Notes: a model not told the origin generated them from the sequence alone. DNA of 64,000 nt from F1-80-MAGs062 sp046345315 (GCA_046345315.1 JBKDKA010000138.1:1-64000), one strand, 5' to 3'. Shown: positions 42,704 through 51,767, numbered from the stretch's first letter. Translations and numbers: made by a program.

Positions 42704-44236
42704 TCAGTTTGTCCCTGCAGCCTGCTGTACCTGCCGAGCATTGCTGGAACCTGCCGCATCAGAATTGAGAACGAGTTCTTCAATCTCTCGCCGCAGAGTT
42801 CCGTAGCTCACATTTCCGGTCAATACATAGCTGCCATGAGTGTGGATGCGTCCGTTCAGCCGCTCTGACTGCTCCTCGGTCAGAACCATAAACAGCGGGC
42901 TGTCTCCCGCAGTAAGTTTGTGCTCATCGTGAAACTGAGTGATCTCGTCGTCATTCGCATCGGTGCCGATGAAAACTGTTGCTCCGGCGGGAACTACGGT
43001 TCTCGCCCTGCGGGCCTCTGAAAGGCCTCTGATGGCAACACACGGGAAACCCCGCTTCCAGAAATACGAGAATCCGAGAGATCGCTGTCTGGCCTCCGGA
43101 GAAACAAACAACACAGCAGGACGAATGACTTTCGAGACACCATCCACAATATCTGCAGCGGCAGCGGTGATCCTGGCAGTAAGTGACTTCACCTCCGGCA
43201 TCGTGCCAAGCAGCAATTCGCGAAACGGAATGCGTGAAAGGAGTCTGCGAACTTCTTCATTCTGCCAAAAGGCCACATGACCAAAGATCATGATGATTCC
43301 AAAGGTCCACAATCCCATCATGCCGCCAATTCCGGCATGAAGCAGGAAGCCGACAAACAGCACGTAGGGTCTGAGTGGTCTTACCCAGATGGCGAACGGG
43401 AATGACACTTCCCAGATGATTGTTCCGTGAGTGAAAATGTCACTGATCCATGGGTACCATGCAATCCACGTCATGTCGACGGATTGGTATTCCAGGTTGG
43501 CAAAGGCCAGCCACACGGATTCGCCGCTCCACCAGGCATCGCCCTGCAGTTTGGACAATCCGGCATATATGTAAATCACGCAGAAGTGCAGTTGAATCAG
43601 GCGGATCGCCAGGTTGGCGGTGATGCTTTTTTTCAGCGGCGGGATCGTGAATGCCTGCCCGGCGGCTTCTGCTCGCCTGCGAGCTTTTCGAACCGCCAGC
43701 CATCGATCCACCGACAACGCTGCGCCGCTGCAACCGATGCACATGTAGAGCGTCAGGATTGCATTAATCTGATCGAGACCAAAGTTGGCCATGTGGGCAC
43801 GATACGAATACGAGATCGTAATCGCCATCGACAGTACCGACGTGATTCGCGTGGCAAATCCAATCCAGTAGAGAAAGATGATGCTCAGACACAGGCAATG
43901 CACAGGCAGCAGCATGTTGTCCGGAACATACCACCAGAACGACGGGGCCAGGCGACCTTCTGTGACAACGGCAACTGCGTCGGGGCCGTTCCAGCCCTGA
44001 GATCCAAACAAAGCCGGTAAGTCGATTCCCCAGACAATATGGGTATAGAACAGCATGCCACCGGCGAGCACTCGAATGAACGACAGCACGGCCGGGTCGG
44101 CAGGAGTATAAAAGAATCTGTTCCAGCCGGCTGCCAGCATCCGAATCGGAGCCAGCAGTGAAGTCAGAATTCGTCCGGCCAGCCCCGATTCACTGTCTGC
44201 AGCATGCGTTCGTGAGCCAATGACAGCGGTGCTCAT
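42704..44236 (-). CDS. HTTM-domain membrane protein with receiver-like C-terminus
   Basis: 510 residues. Residues about 35-340 form a polytopic HTTM domain related to vitamin-K-dependent gamma-carboxylase: LSFIRVLAGGMLFYTHIVWG, FWWYVPDNMLLPVHCLCLSI, HMANFGLDQINAILTLYMCI and WLAFANLEYQSVDMTWIAWY. The last ~130 residues (from about AVLFVSPEARQRSLGFSYFW to GTLRREIEELVLNS) have the strand/helix rhythm of a response-regulator receiver domain, but no clear phospho-acceptor. It overlaps the upstream partner gene (ATGA, 44233-44236) and is followed at one base by a TPR lipoprotein gene. A modification or transport role is inferred only from family. Confidence 0.75.
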   Translation of the reverse strand: MSTAVIGSRTHAADSESGLAGRILTSLLAPIRMLAAGWNRFFYTPADPAVLSFIRVLAGGMLFYTHIVWGIDLPALFGSQGWNGPDAVAVVTEGRLAPSFWWYVPDNMLLPVHCLCLSIIFLYWIGFATRITSVLSMAITISYSYRAHMANFGLDQINAILTLYMCIGCSGAALSVDRWLAVRKARRRAEAAGQAFTIPPLKKSITANLAIRLIQLHFCVIYIYAGLSKLQGDAWWSGESVWLAFANLEYQSVDMTWIAWYPWISDIFTHGTIIWEVSFPFAIWVRPLRPYVLFVGFLLHAGIGGMMGLWTFGIIMIFGHVAFWQNEEVRRLLSRIPFRELLLGTMPEVKSLTARITAAAADIVDGVSKVIRPAVLFVSPEARQRSLGFSYFWKRGFPCVAIRGLSEARRARTVVPAGATVFIGTDANDDEITQFHDEHKLTAGDSPLFMVLTEEQSERLNGRIHTHGSYVLTGNVSYGTLRREIEELVLNSDAAGSSNARQVQQAAGTN

Positions 44237-44886
44237 TTCAGATCCTCCTTACTGAAGTATCCGAGCGGTGATTCTTCGTAAAGGTCGCTGTCAGTCAGCT
44301 TGCCACCTGCGCGTACACGTTCCATCGAGGGCAGATCGTGGCGAACAGCGGAGAGCGAAACAGTTTCACCGCCATGCACACGGCACAGGTTACGAGCGTA
44401 AGACTTCACAATGACCGCCTGAAGTTCCGGCGGTGAGTTGCCCAGAAACTCCGACATCATGAAGTGGCGGTGATAAAAGAGGCGGGGTTTGATGTCAAAG
44501 TTAGGGAAGCGTCCGGAGACTGAAGTACCGTCCTGCTTTGTGACGGTCCATGACACCAGATTGCTGCTGCCGGGCTGAGGGGCAAAATAGTGGAAGCCGT
44601 GGTTCAGATAGAGTCCCTGAAGATAGGGTGCAACGACTTCCCAGATGTTTCTTGAGGTCTGTGATGATGGTCCAACGGTAGCCGGAGCTGTGAAAATCGC
44701 AGTCAGATGCATCACGAGCCATGCATTGACCAGAAAAAACATGGCGCGCCGAAGCACAGTCGGCGGCCCCTGGGTAGCATCAGTTTCCTGAGAAATATCA
44801 GATGCCGGTATTTCATCCGATGGTGTTGGCTCTTCAGAGCGGATCATCGGTGCAGGCTGACGGCTGCCCGGATGTGCCGAGATCAT
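44233..44886 (-). CDS. single-pass membrane partner of HTTM protein
   Basis: 217 residues from the ATG at 44886 (MISAHPGSRQPAPMIRSEEP); the open frame reaches 45048 but the longer start has no support. After a disordered ~50-residue N-terminus there is one membrane helix (AMFFLVNAWLVMHLTAIFTA), then an outward-facing domain with YLNHGFHYFAPQPGSSNLVSW and LFYHRHFMMSEFLGNSPP. Proteins of this shape commonly accompany HTTM genes. Coupled by four-base overlap to the HTTM gene. No catalytic motif recognised. Confidence 0.7.
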   Translation of the reverse strand: MISAHPGSRQPAPMIRSEEPTPSDEIPASDISQETDATQGPPTVLRRAMFFLVNAWLVMHLTAIFTAPATVGPSSQTSRNIWEVVAPYLQGLYLNHGFHYFAPQPGSSNLVSWTVTKQDGTSVSGRFPNFDIKPRLFYHRHFMMSEFLGNSPPELQAVIVKSYARNLCRVHGGETVSLSAVRHDLPSMERVRAGGKLTDSDLYEESPLGYFSKEDLK

Positions 44887-45156
44887 GAGCGTCGAACTCC
44901 ATAGTGAGGACGCGATAAGACACGGAAGACTACACACCCTCTGGCGATCGAGGGTGGTGAAAACAGATCGGTCAGGGCGACACGGGAAGTCTTGTTCAGA
45001 GCCCCGCGAGATCACGATGACCGATGCAACGAAAACCAAGTTGGTCAAGACTGGTCGAATGGAGTTCTGAGAAGAGTCGACACGGCGCTAATCGAGGGTC
45101 AAACCATTCCGTCAGCGTGTCCAGTGACGCTGCCGTGTCGATTCCGAGCGAAAAAA

Positions 45157-45966
45157 TTACCGTCGCGCGAGAGCGACAAGAGACCCGTCGTCGACAGACT
45201 CTGCAACAGCCAGCTCAACCTGCTGACCGCCACGAAGCTTCTGTTCCGTGCGGCTGACCAGAGTCTTGCCGTCACGAACAACTTCGACGCGAACCGGGTA
45301 CTTGTATTCCTTGCCAGCGTCACCCACTGGAACTCGGAACTTGCGCTCCGTACCGGTCAGACTCATCTTCTGGTCAGCCAGATAGACGGTTGCATCTGCC
45401 GGAACTTTCACGACCAGAACAGCCGCAGAGCGGTCAATCTTAGTCGTTTCAGCTGGAGGAGCAGGAGCAACCGCAGCTGCAGGAGCAGCTGGGGGTTCAG
45501 CTGCAGGTTTTGCTGCGGGAGCTGGAGTCGGGGTGACGTACACTACGTGACCGCCAGAAGAACCGCTGCTGCCGTGCGAGCTCGAAGAACCCGACGAGCC
45601 GTGGCTGCTCGAGCTGCCACTGCTGCCGTGTGAGCTGGAAGAACCGCTTGAACCATGGCTGCTTGATGAACCATGGCTGCTGTATGATCCGCCTGACGAA
45701 CCACTGGAACCATGGCTGCTGGAGGATCCACTGGATCCGCTTGAACCATGGCTGCTGGAAGAACCACTGGAACCGTGGTAGACATACCAGCCGCCTGATG
45801 AGCCACTTGAGCCGTGACTGCTGGAAGATCCGCTGGATCCGCTGGATCCATGACTGCTTGAAGAACCGCTGGAACCATGCCCACGGTACCTCTTGGCTTC
45901 AGCGTTCGGGGAAGCAATAAGAGTTGCCACCAGACACACTGACGTTAATCCGAGAAATCGCATCAT
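45157..45966 (-). CDS. secreted HGSSG-repeat protein with TIGR03000-type domain
   Basis: 269 residues. A signal peptide (MMRFLGLTSVCLVATLIASP, cleavage near AEA-KRYRG) precedes about ten HGSSG units embedded in Ser/Gly (residues about 28-148), then a Pro/Ala linker and a C-terminal beta domain (about 195-265): AVLVVKVPADATVYLADQKM, KYPVRVEVVRDGKTLVSRTE. That domain matches the planctomycete TIGR03000 pattern. AAGGGA before the ATG is a fair ribosome binding site. The repeat is coded by an imperfect DNA repeat at about 45545-45885, which may vary in copy number. Probably an extracellular or cell-surface structural protein. Confidence 0.8.
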   Translation of the reverse strand: MMRFLGLTSVCLVATLIASPNAEAKRYRGHGSSGSSSSHGSSGSSGSSSSHGSSGSSGGWYVYHGSSGSSSSHGSSGSSGSSSSHGSSGSSGGSYSSHGSSSSHGSSGSSSSHGSSGSSSSHGSSGSSSSHGSSGSSGGHVVYVTPTPAPAAKPAAEPPAAPAAAVAPAPPAETTKIDRSAAVLVVKVPADATVYLADQKMSLTGTERKFRVPVGDAGKEYKYPVRVEVVRDGKTLVSRTEQKLRGGQQVELAVAESVDDGSLVALARR

Positions 45967-46407
45967 CCTGTATTCCCTTCTCCATTTCGAATTGGTTCAC
46001 GATAGCCCTGCCGACACCTTGCCAGCAGTTTGCATTGACATCTTCGTGATTACACGAGGGAGTGCCTTCCACTCGACCAGTTCGCTCAACTGTTGCTCCG
46101 ACTAGTGAGCACTACTCCGTCCACCCATCTAGCCCAAAGCAGCCGCTGAACGGACGGAGAGTATAACTTGAGAAAAAAATGTCAACTACAAAACATAGGG
46201 GCTTTCGTAGGTAAAGGTTTTTTAGACGCACTAGGATGTTTGAGTAGACAGCGATGCTGGTGTTTTATAAACAGTGTGCGCGAACCTGGAGCTCTGCGGT
46301 CTGGACCTGAATGTGAAGGTACAGATTGGGCGGTTCCTTTCGTCGCTGATGGTCGCGATTAAATTCATGGGCAACGTTGGAATTCAATTGAAGGAGGTTG
46401 AGGTCAA
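45967..46407. other. divergent spacer, AT-rich in the middle
   Basis: About 440 bases between divergent secreted-protein genes. CTCCGTCC (46115-46122) and GGACGGAG (46152-46159) can pair. AT-rich tracts lie at 46160-46275 (including TTTTTTAG and GTTTTATAAAC). A 64-codon plus-strand frame at 46168-46362 has no motif or ribosome binding site and is not called as a gene. Confidence 0.45.
46160..46185 (-). promoter_or_regulatory. possible promoter of the HGSSG-repeat gene
   Basis: Read on the minus strand the segment begins with a perfect TTGACA (46185-46180) and ends with TATACT (46165-46160). The spacing is 14 bases, shorter than the usual 17, so this is a candidate only. It would give a leader of roughly 190 bases for the gene starting at 45966. 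Confidence 0.25.
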
Positions 46408-47592
46408 ATGTTGAAACAGGAGTCCCTGGTTTTTCAGGCTTTGCAGGTTACTAAAGTGCTCTGCGTTGTTTTAGTTGTTTTGGCTGCCGGAACAGGAGCG
46501 GCGATCGATGGGTACGCCGATGATGCTGGCCAGCACTCAACGGGCTGGATGACGAACTTCAATGAGGCAGAAGCGGTCGCCAAAAAAGCCGGCGTTCCGT
46601 TAGTAGTCCACTTCTGGGCACCATGGTGTGGACCGTGCCGAAACATGGAGACAGAAGTCCTTTCATCACAGAACGTACGAGCATTGCTTGGCAATGGAAT
46701 CATTGGAGTGAAAGTGAACTCCGACGAGAACAGAAGTTTGGTTTCTCGTTTCGGAATCACCGCCCTGCCCGCAGACGTGTTTGTTTCGCCGGATGGGAAA
46801 GTGCTTTCTCGCAGCGTCGGATCTCCCGGACTTCAAGGATATCTGGCCAGGCTTGGACAATTTCGCGAAACCCGGACAGCTCCGGTTTTACCAGATCGCT
46901 CCATAGAGCAGGCTGTTGCGAAAACGGAAGAACCAAAGGTTAAGACTGTCACAGCTGCCAAGCCCGTGATTAATGAAGTGACTGACACTGAAAAGCCGAT
47001 CGTCGGACTGAATACCGCAACAGAAGAGCCAAAGGTTGCCTCGGTCGCACCAGCCAGGGCTGAACCTTCTGTGGACACTGCTGCTGCACCATCGTCACCG
47101 CCGGTGGCACAGAAAAAAGCGCTTCGAAAGAGCGACGGGCATCGTCTTGGGCTCAGCGGCTATTCGCCGGTGTTGCTGACGGATGCCACGAAATGGCAGA
47201 AGGGCGATCCGCAGTTTTCGCACAACTTTCAGGGCGTTCACTATCAACTGACATCTGCAGAAGAACTGGAGAGATTCAAAGCATCTCCCGAGAAGTTCAT
47301 TCCTGTACTGCATGGTTGTGATCCGGTTTCTCTTGTGAAGGATCAGACCGTTATCTCTGGTTTCGTCGAAATCGGGGCGTCATTCCGATCCCGAATGTAT
47401 TTCTTTACAACCAAAGCATCTCGTGATGAGTTCCTGAAGTCTCCCGAGAAGTTCGTGTCCACATACAACCTGGCGTTCTTCGAATCTGTAGAACCGGCGG
47501 CTGCAGAACCATCTGCATCGGCAACTGATGAAGCCGGATCTGCTGAACAGACTCCTGCCGGAAATGAAAACACATTGCCTGCGGGCGGCTGA
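46408..47592 (+). CDS. secreted thioredoxin-fold protein with two YHS-like units
   Basis: 394 residues. The ATG has the strongest ribosome binding site in the window, AAGGAGG ten bases upstream. A hydrophobic leader (TKVLCVVLVVLAAGTGAA) precedes a thioredoxin domain (about 45-155) with W73-C74-G-P-C77 (APWCGPCRNM) and the cis-Pro region ITALPADVFV. A Glu/Thr/Ala-rich linker leads to two related segments, YQLTSAEELERFKASPEKFI and MYFFTTKASRDEFLKSPEKF, which look like tandem YHS-type modules. Probably acts outside the cytoplasm in thiol redox, perhaps with a bound metal or heme. It ends at a clear intrinsic terminator. Confidence 0.8.
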   Translation: MLKQESLVFQALQVTKVLCVVLVVLAAGTGAAIDGYADDAGQHSTGWMTNFNEAEAVAKKAGVPLVVHFWAPWCGPCRNMETEVLSSQNVRALLGNGIIGVKVNSDENRSLVSRFGITALPADVFVSPDGKVLSRSVGSPGLQGYLARLGQFRETRTAPVLPDRSIEQAVAKTEEPKVKTVTAAKPVINEVTDTEKPIVGLNTATEEPKVASVAPARAEPSVDTAAAPSSPPVAQKKALRKSDGHRLGLSGYSPVLLTDATKWQKGDPQFSHNFQGVHYQLTSAEELERFKASPEKFIPVLHGCDPVSLVKDQTVISGFVEIGASFRSRMYFFTTKASRDEFLKSPEKFVSTYNLAFFESVEPAAAEPSASATDEAGSAEQTPAGNENTLPAGG

Positions 47593-47636
47593 TCACCAGG
47601 GGAGATTCGGACTAAGCAGTTTACGTTTAACCTCAA

Positions 47637-47676
47637 CAGGGCTGCCGGAACTCTCCGGCAGCCCTGCAGTTTTCTC
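47637..47676 (+). terminator. intrinsic terminator after thioredoxin-YHS gene
   Basis: CAGGGCTGCCGGA (47637-47649) and TCCGGCAGCCCTG (47654-47666) form a perfect 13-bp GC-rich stem with an ACTC loop, followed by CAGTTTTCT. This is the clearest rho-independent terminator in the window, 45 bases after the stop at 47592. It also lies just beyond the end of the convergent minus-strand operon. Confidence 0.85.
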
Positions 47677-47693
47677 TGAAGGAAAAGAAACCG

Positions 47694-47924
47694 TCAGACG
47701 CCGATTTTGTCGGAGGGTGGGTTGCTGCGGCAGAGACGGGCAGCGGTTGAAATGCGGATGAGCAGTGTGCCGGCTTTCAGAACACTCACGGCTGCAAACA
47801 CAACAACTCCGGCTTCCACAATTCTCGGGCTGTCAATGTCGGTGACAAAGGTCGCCGCAGTTCGAATAAGCAGCAGTGCGACAACGATCAGGAGCCAGCC
47901 GGCAATCTCACGAATCCAGTACAT
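47694..47924 (-). CDS. small two-helix membrane protein
   Basis: 76 residues from the ATG at 47924, preceded by GGGGAG nine bases upstream; the frame extends to 47972 but without a better start. Two hydrophobic segments are present, IAGWLLIVVALLLIRTAATFV and VEAGVVVFAAVSVLKAGTLL, with a short charged tail. It is the last gene of the MoxR operon and lies 95 bases past the previous stop. No family recognised. Confidence 0.6.
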   Translation of the reverse strand: MYWIREIAGWLLIVVALLLIRTAATFVTDIDSPRIVEAGVVVFAAVSVLKAGTLLIRISTAARLCRSNPPSDKIGV

Positions 47925-48019
47925 GGCGAAGTGCTCCCCGGAAAAAAGAACGGATGAATATGACGACAGCAATGGAACGCAGCAGAAGCTGCACGGGAGA
48001 GTCTTTCGGATTCAGAATG

Positions 48020-48883
48020 CTATGAGGAGTTACCGGAGGTACTGCCGGTTCCCTGCTGCTGCCGACGAAGGAAGTTCCTTCGTCGGACACGAATCTGATG
48101 ACGAGCAATCATTCTCAGATCACTGAACAGCAGATTCGTCAGTGTGGTCTGTGTGAAGATCATCGCCTGCGAGCGCGTTATGTTTCTTTTCAGAAGCTCA
48201 CTCATCAGGATCAATGCTGCAAGTGCGATTGTGATCAGTTCCGGTCCGGGATTGATGATCCTATGGCCTTCCTCAGACAACTGAAGCCATTCCTGAGGAC
48301 TCCTCGCTGCCGGAATGAATCGCAGCAGGAATGCAGACAATGAGACCACAATGACGATCTGAATGATGCAGATAATGGCAGCTCTCAGAGCACTCAGTAT
48401 CGCTGACACGACCTGCTGAAGCTGAACATCATTGTTCTCCGAGAACCCTGGCAGCCGCCGAAGAATGAACCACCCGATTCGGTTCCAGTTCGCGTGCGTT
48501 CTCGTGAAGTTTCCCGTCACGAACAAAACAAAGATCATGAACGCAGCAACCTCGATCCCGTGAGTTGTTTCGGAACGACCCGGCTGCGATGAAGGTACTT
48601 CTGTCAGAAACAGGCTGACCTGAAAAAGCAGAAGAATCGGCGGGACGAATGAACGATTGACGATCAGCATCAGCAGAATAAATGCCAGCACTCCGAGAAT
48701 TTCCGGAACATCCGACAGCTGTTCGGAAAGATCCGGCAACGCCCGCGTAATCAGCCAGGAGATCGCTCCCAGCTGCAGAAGTGTCCCGGTCAGACTTCCG
48801 ATCGCACTGACGTCGGAATCCAATTCAGCGACTTTTTGCTTTTGTCGCGCGACGATGCTGTCGAACCATGCCGGCTGATTCAT
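48020..48883 (-). CDS. polytopic membrane protein in MoxR operon
   Basis: 287 residues with about six hydrophobic segments, including ILGVLAFILLMLIVNRSFVP, EVAAFMIFVLFVTGNFTR, IICIIQIVIVVSLSAFLLRF and PELITIALAALILMSELL. The N-terminal 30 residues are polar (WFDSIVARQKQKVAELDSDV) and the C-terminus is very basic (RRRNFLRRQQQ). No family is recognised. It begins 31 bases after the DUF58 stop, so it belongs to the operon. Confidence 0.65.
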   Translation of the reverse strand: MNQPAWFDSIVARQKQKVAELDSDVSAIGSLTGTLLQLGAISWLITRALPDLSEQLSDVPEILGVLAFILLMLIVNRSFVPPILLLFQVSLFLTEVPSSQPGRSETTHGIEVAAFMIFVLFVTGNFTRTHANWNRIGWFILRRLPGFSENNDVQLQQVVSAILSALRAAIICIIQIVIVVSLSAFLLRFIPAARSPQEWLQLSEEGHRIINPGPELITIALAALILMSELLKRNITRSQAMIFTQTTLTNLLFSDLRMIARHQIRVRRRNFLRRQQQGTGSTSGNSS

Positions 48884-48914
48884 GACGACTGCATTCCTGT
48901 CTTATAACGTACGT

Positions 48915-50765
48915 TCATTGGAGTGCCCTCACGGAACTGGAACGCCCTGTCCGAGCCAGTTGAATCTCCGACTGAATCATCCGGATCGCTTCGTTTTCAC
49001 CAGAAAACGTCACGACAGCTCCCAGACGACTCAGCTCTTTCTTCAGCCGTTCGCTCAATTCATTCAGTCGAACGCGCTCTGCCTGAAGCATCAGGCTTTC
49101 GGCATCTGTCTTTTCAGCAGATTCCTTCGTCTGATCCGAGCGAGGCGACAATCCACCTCGGCCCGATCGCTGAAAAATCGGGGAAGGACAGACGAACGCG
49201 ATGCGATGATGACGTGCGAGCACTGCTCGAACAGCCGGCAGCAGATACGAGATTGCCGGAGTCATCTCGACGAGATCTGCCAGCACGACAAACACTTCGT
49301 GATCATGCGCGTGAGCGACGGCTCGCGACAACGCCTGACTGAGGACTTCCAGACGCGGAACATCATACTGCTGTGCGGCATTTTTCGGAGCGACCACAGG
49401 ATCCATCCAGGCTGCTCCGCTTCGCGTCAGAAACCGCTGCAGACTCACAGCCATGAGGGCGTCATCTTCGATCAGCCGGACCTGTTTCGCGGTATCGTAT
49501 CCAGAAAGATGAGCCAGTATGGCTGCCAGCTGGCAACGATTATGGAATGCTCTTCGTCGACCCGGAATCAGCGGAAAGATCGTGAAGGGAACCGGATTGG
49601 CGTAGTCTTCCAGCAGCTCCGGATATCGTTCTCCGCAGATCGCCAGAGCCGTATCGATCATTCGCTGCGTCAGTCGCTCCGGTGGTGGTACTCTGGAGAC
49701 GGAAAAGTCCGACAGCGCATTCAAAAGCTGATAAAAGCCGCGTTCACCGGTCATTGAAGCAACGCGGATGATGCGGCGTTCGTCGAAGAGGAAAGCTCCC
49801 AGCGGATCACCGGCCGACACCGCCGTTCTGGCGATACTGGACGCCACATAGTTCATCTGATCGATCATTCGCAGGCCGAAGCCACCGATCCGTGTGCTGT
49901 ACGAACCGTCCATAAACAGCTGCACACGAACAGGAACTTCTGATTCGTACTGTCGAGTCATCAGGTGATCGCGACGTGCAGAAGCTTTCCACGCGATGGA
50001 TTTCGGAGGATCACCCATCACATACTCACGCAGATCAAGCAGCTCACAGCCCATGCCGGAACGCTTCAGCCGATGAACGCCGTGCTGCGGAAGTGCATTG
50101 ACCCGTTTGAGAAGCGGCTGTGAATCGACGGCCTTTGCATAATCCGGCAGGATCCGAAACTCCTGAGGTGCAGGCAGAAAACGCACCGCACGAAACAATC
50201 CGGCGATGTCTTCCACGACCACCTGAAGACCCGGCTGAGTGACCTCTCCTGCGCCACGGGCTTTGACTGCGTACGTCAGCGTTATCTCAGATAATGGTTC
50301 AGCAGGACTCCATCGATGTCCGGTATCGACGGTCAATCCAGATGCCTCCTGCAGATTCTGATCATCGGCTGCGATGGAATCGTTCTCAGGCCATCCAGTG
50401 ACTGAGTGACTTTCTCGCAGTGGATTCTGCAGAGGGATCGCGACGTGCTCCAGATTCTCCGGCAGGACATCATGCAGGACGATTCCGGAAGGCAGTCGGC
50501 CACGAGTCCGAAAAACTCGCAGCTGAACGATCGCAGTTCGACCAACGTAAAGAATTCCCGCCGGGTTCTCACGTCCGTTGACTCGGCGCGTCATTCGAAT
50601 CTGAGGAAGGACAACATTCAAACGCCACCAATGGATACTGAATCGCAGCAGCAGCCAGAGCAGCACCGAAAGTGAAAGCAGCGAAAGATCTGACTGTTCT
50701 CTGAGCGTTCCAAGAAAGAACCCACCGAGCCCCAGAAAGCCAAGCCATCGGCCTCGAGGTGTCAT
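48915..50765 (-). CDS. DUF58-domain protein
   Basis: 616 residues. Two N-terminal membrane helices (GFLGLGGFFLGTLREQ..., LLSLSVLLWLLLRFSIHWW) are followed by a beta region and the DUF58 core: LLDLREYVMGDPPKSIAWKA, then a von Willebrand A-like fold with VRVQLFMDGSYS as MIDAS-type start and a C-terminal segment HDHEVFVVLADLVEM. DUF58 proteins work with MoxR AAA ATPases, usually in assembly or metal loading of partner proteins at the membrane. Its start overlaps the moxR stop by four bases (50762-50765). Confidence 0.85.
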   Translation of the reverse strand: MTPRGRWLGFLGLGGFFLGTLREQSDLSLLSLSVLLWLLLRFSIHWWRLNVVLPQIRMTRRVNGRENPAGILYVGRTAIVQLRVFRTRGRLPSGIVLHDVLPENLEHVAIPLQNPLRESHSVTGWPENDSIAADDQNLQEASGLTVDTGHRWSPAEPLSEITLTYAVKARGAGEVTQPGLQVVVEDIAGLFRAVRFLPAPQEFRILPDYAKAVDSQPLLKRVNALPQHGVHRLKRSGMGCELLDLREYVMGDPPKSIAWKASARRDHLMTRQYESEVPVRVQLFMDGSYSTRIGGFGLRMIDQMNYVASSIARTAVSAGDPLGAFLFDERRIIRVASMTGERGFYQLLNALSDFSVSRVPPPERLTQRMIDTALAICGERYPELLEDYANPVPFTIFPLIPGRRRAFHNRCQLAAILAHLSGYDTAKQVRLIEDDALMAVSLQRFLTRSGAAWMDPVVAPKNAAQQYDVPRLEVLSQALSRAVAHAHDHEVFVVLADLVEMTPAISYLLPAVRAVLARHHRIAFVCPSPIFQRSGRGGLSPRSDQTKESAEKTDAESLMLQAERVRLNELSERLKKELSRLGAVVTFSGENEAIRMIQSEIQLARTGRSSSVRALQ

Positions 50766-51733
50766 CGTTTTGCTTCCGACCGAAGCACTGGAACGGACTC
50801 CACGATCTGGCGGATAACATCTGTGACGGTGCGTCCTTCCATTTCAGCTTCCGGTCTCATGATCAGTCGGTGCGAAAGAACTGACAGGCAGACAGCCTGA
50901 ATATCATCATGAGTCAGATAGTTGCGAGCCCACATCAGCGCATGAGCTCTGCCTGCTTTCAGAAGATTGATTGCCGCTCGGGGGCTCGCACCAAGAATCA
51001 GATCCGGATGACGTCGACTCTGTCGGACCAGATCCACAATGTATTCCTGTAGTTCTCGGGTGCTGAAGACGGAATCGATCTGACGACGAATACTGAGAAT
51101 CTCTTCGGCTGTCGTCACGGGACTCAGCGAAGCTGTCGGTCGACTATGCAGTTCCAGCATCTCGACTTCCTGTTCGCGTTCCGCGTAACCCACATGAATG
51201 CGAAACAGAAAGCGATCGAGCTGAGCTTCGGGAAGTCGATAGACGCCTTCCTGCTCAATAGGATTCTGGGTTGCCAGCACCATGAAAGGATCCGGAAGAG
51301 GCAGAGTCTTTCCTTCGATGGTCACCTGCCGTTCCTGCATCGCCTCCAGCAACGAAGACTGAGTCCGCGCAGGGGCTCGATTCAGTTCGTCAGCGAGAAG
51401 CAACTGACAGAAAACCGGACCAGTACGCAGGACAAAGTCGCTCGTCTTTCGATCCAGCACCTGTGTTCCGGTGACGTCTGAAGGCAGGAGGTCCGGAGTA
51501 AACTGTATTCGTTCGAATTTCAGACCGAGCACTGCAGAGAATGATCGACAGAGTGTCGTTTTTGCTGTGCCGGGAACGCCTTCCAGCAGGACATGGCCGC
51601 CTGCCAGAAGAGCAATGAGCAGCTGATCAGTCACGTCGTTCATACCGACAACGACGGTTTCCAGAGCCTGTTGAGTTCGAGTTCTCAGTGTGCGAACACG
51701 TTCAGCAAGCTGCCCTGTAGCGATATCTGACAC
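50762..51733 (-). CDS. MoxR-family AAA+ ATPase
   Basis: 323 residues, usual MoxR length. Walker A is EGVPGTAKTTL (51-61), Walker B is QLLLADELNRAPARTQSSLL, sensor-1 region VLATQNPIEQEGVYRLPEAQ, and the lid begins near ILGASPRAAINLLKAGRA. MoxR ATPases act as chaperones with DUF58/VWA partners; the partner is coupled directly downstream. The upstream gene ends 34 bases before. Cytoplasmic. Confidence 0.93.
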   Translation of the reverse strand: MSDIATGQLAERVRTLRTRTQQALETVVVGMNDVTDQLLIALLAGGHVLLEGVPGTAKTTLCRSFSAVLGLKFERIQFTPDLLPSDVTGTQVLDRKTSDFVLRTGPVFCQLLLADELNRAPARTQSSLLEAMQERQVTIEGKTLPLPDPFMVLATQNPIEQEGVYRLPEAQLDRFLFRIHVGYAEREQEVEMLELHSRPTASLSPVTTAEEILSIRRQIDSVFSTRELQEYIVDLVRQSRRHPDLILGASPRAAINLLKAGRAHALMWARNYLTHDDIQAVCLSVLSHRLIMRPEAEMEGRTVTDVIRQIVESVPVLRSEAKR

Positions 51734-51767
51734 AGCACTCTCGTTCCGGAATGAGTTTCAACACGCG

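Noticed and set aside
45630..45920. Plus-strand frame rich in Asn, His and Trp
   Set aside because: Antisense shadow of the HGSSG-repeat coding sequence.
46168..46362. 64-codon plus-strand frame
   Set aside because: No ribosome binding site or recognisable motif; in an AT-rich promoter-like region.
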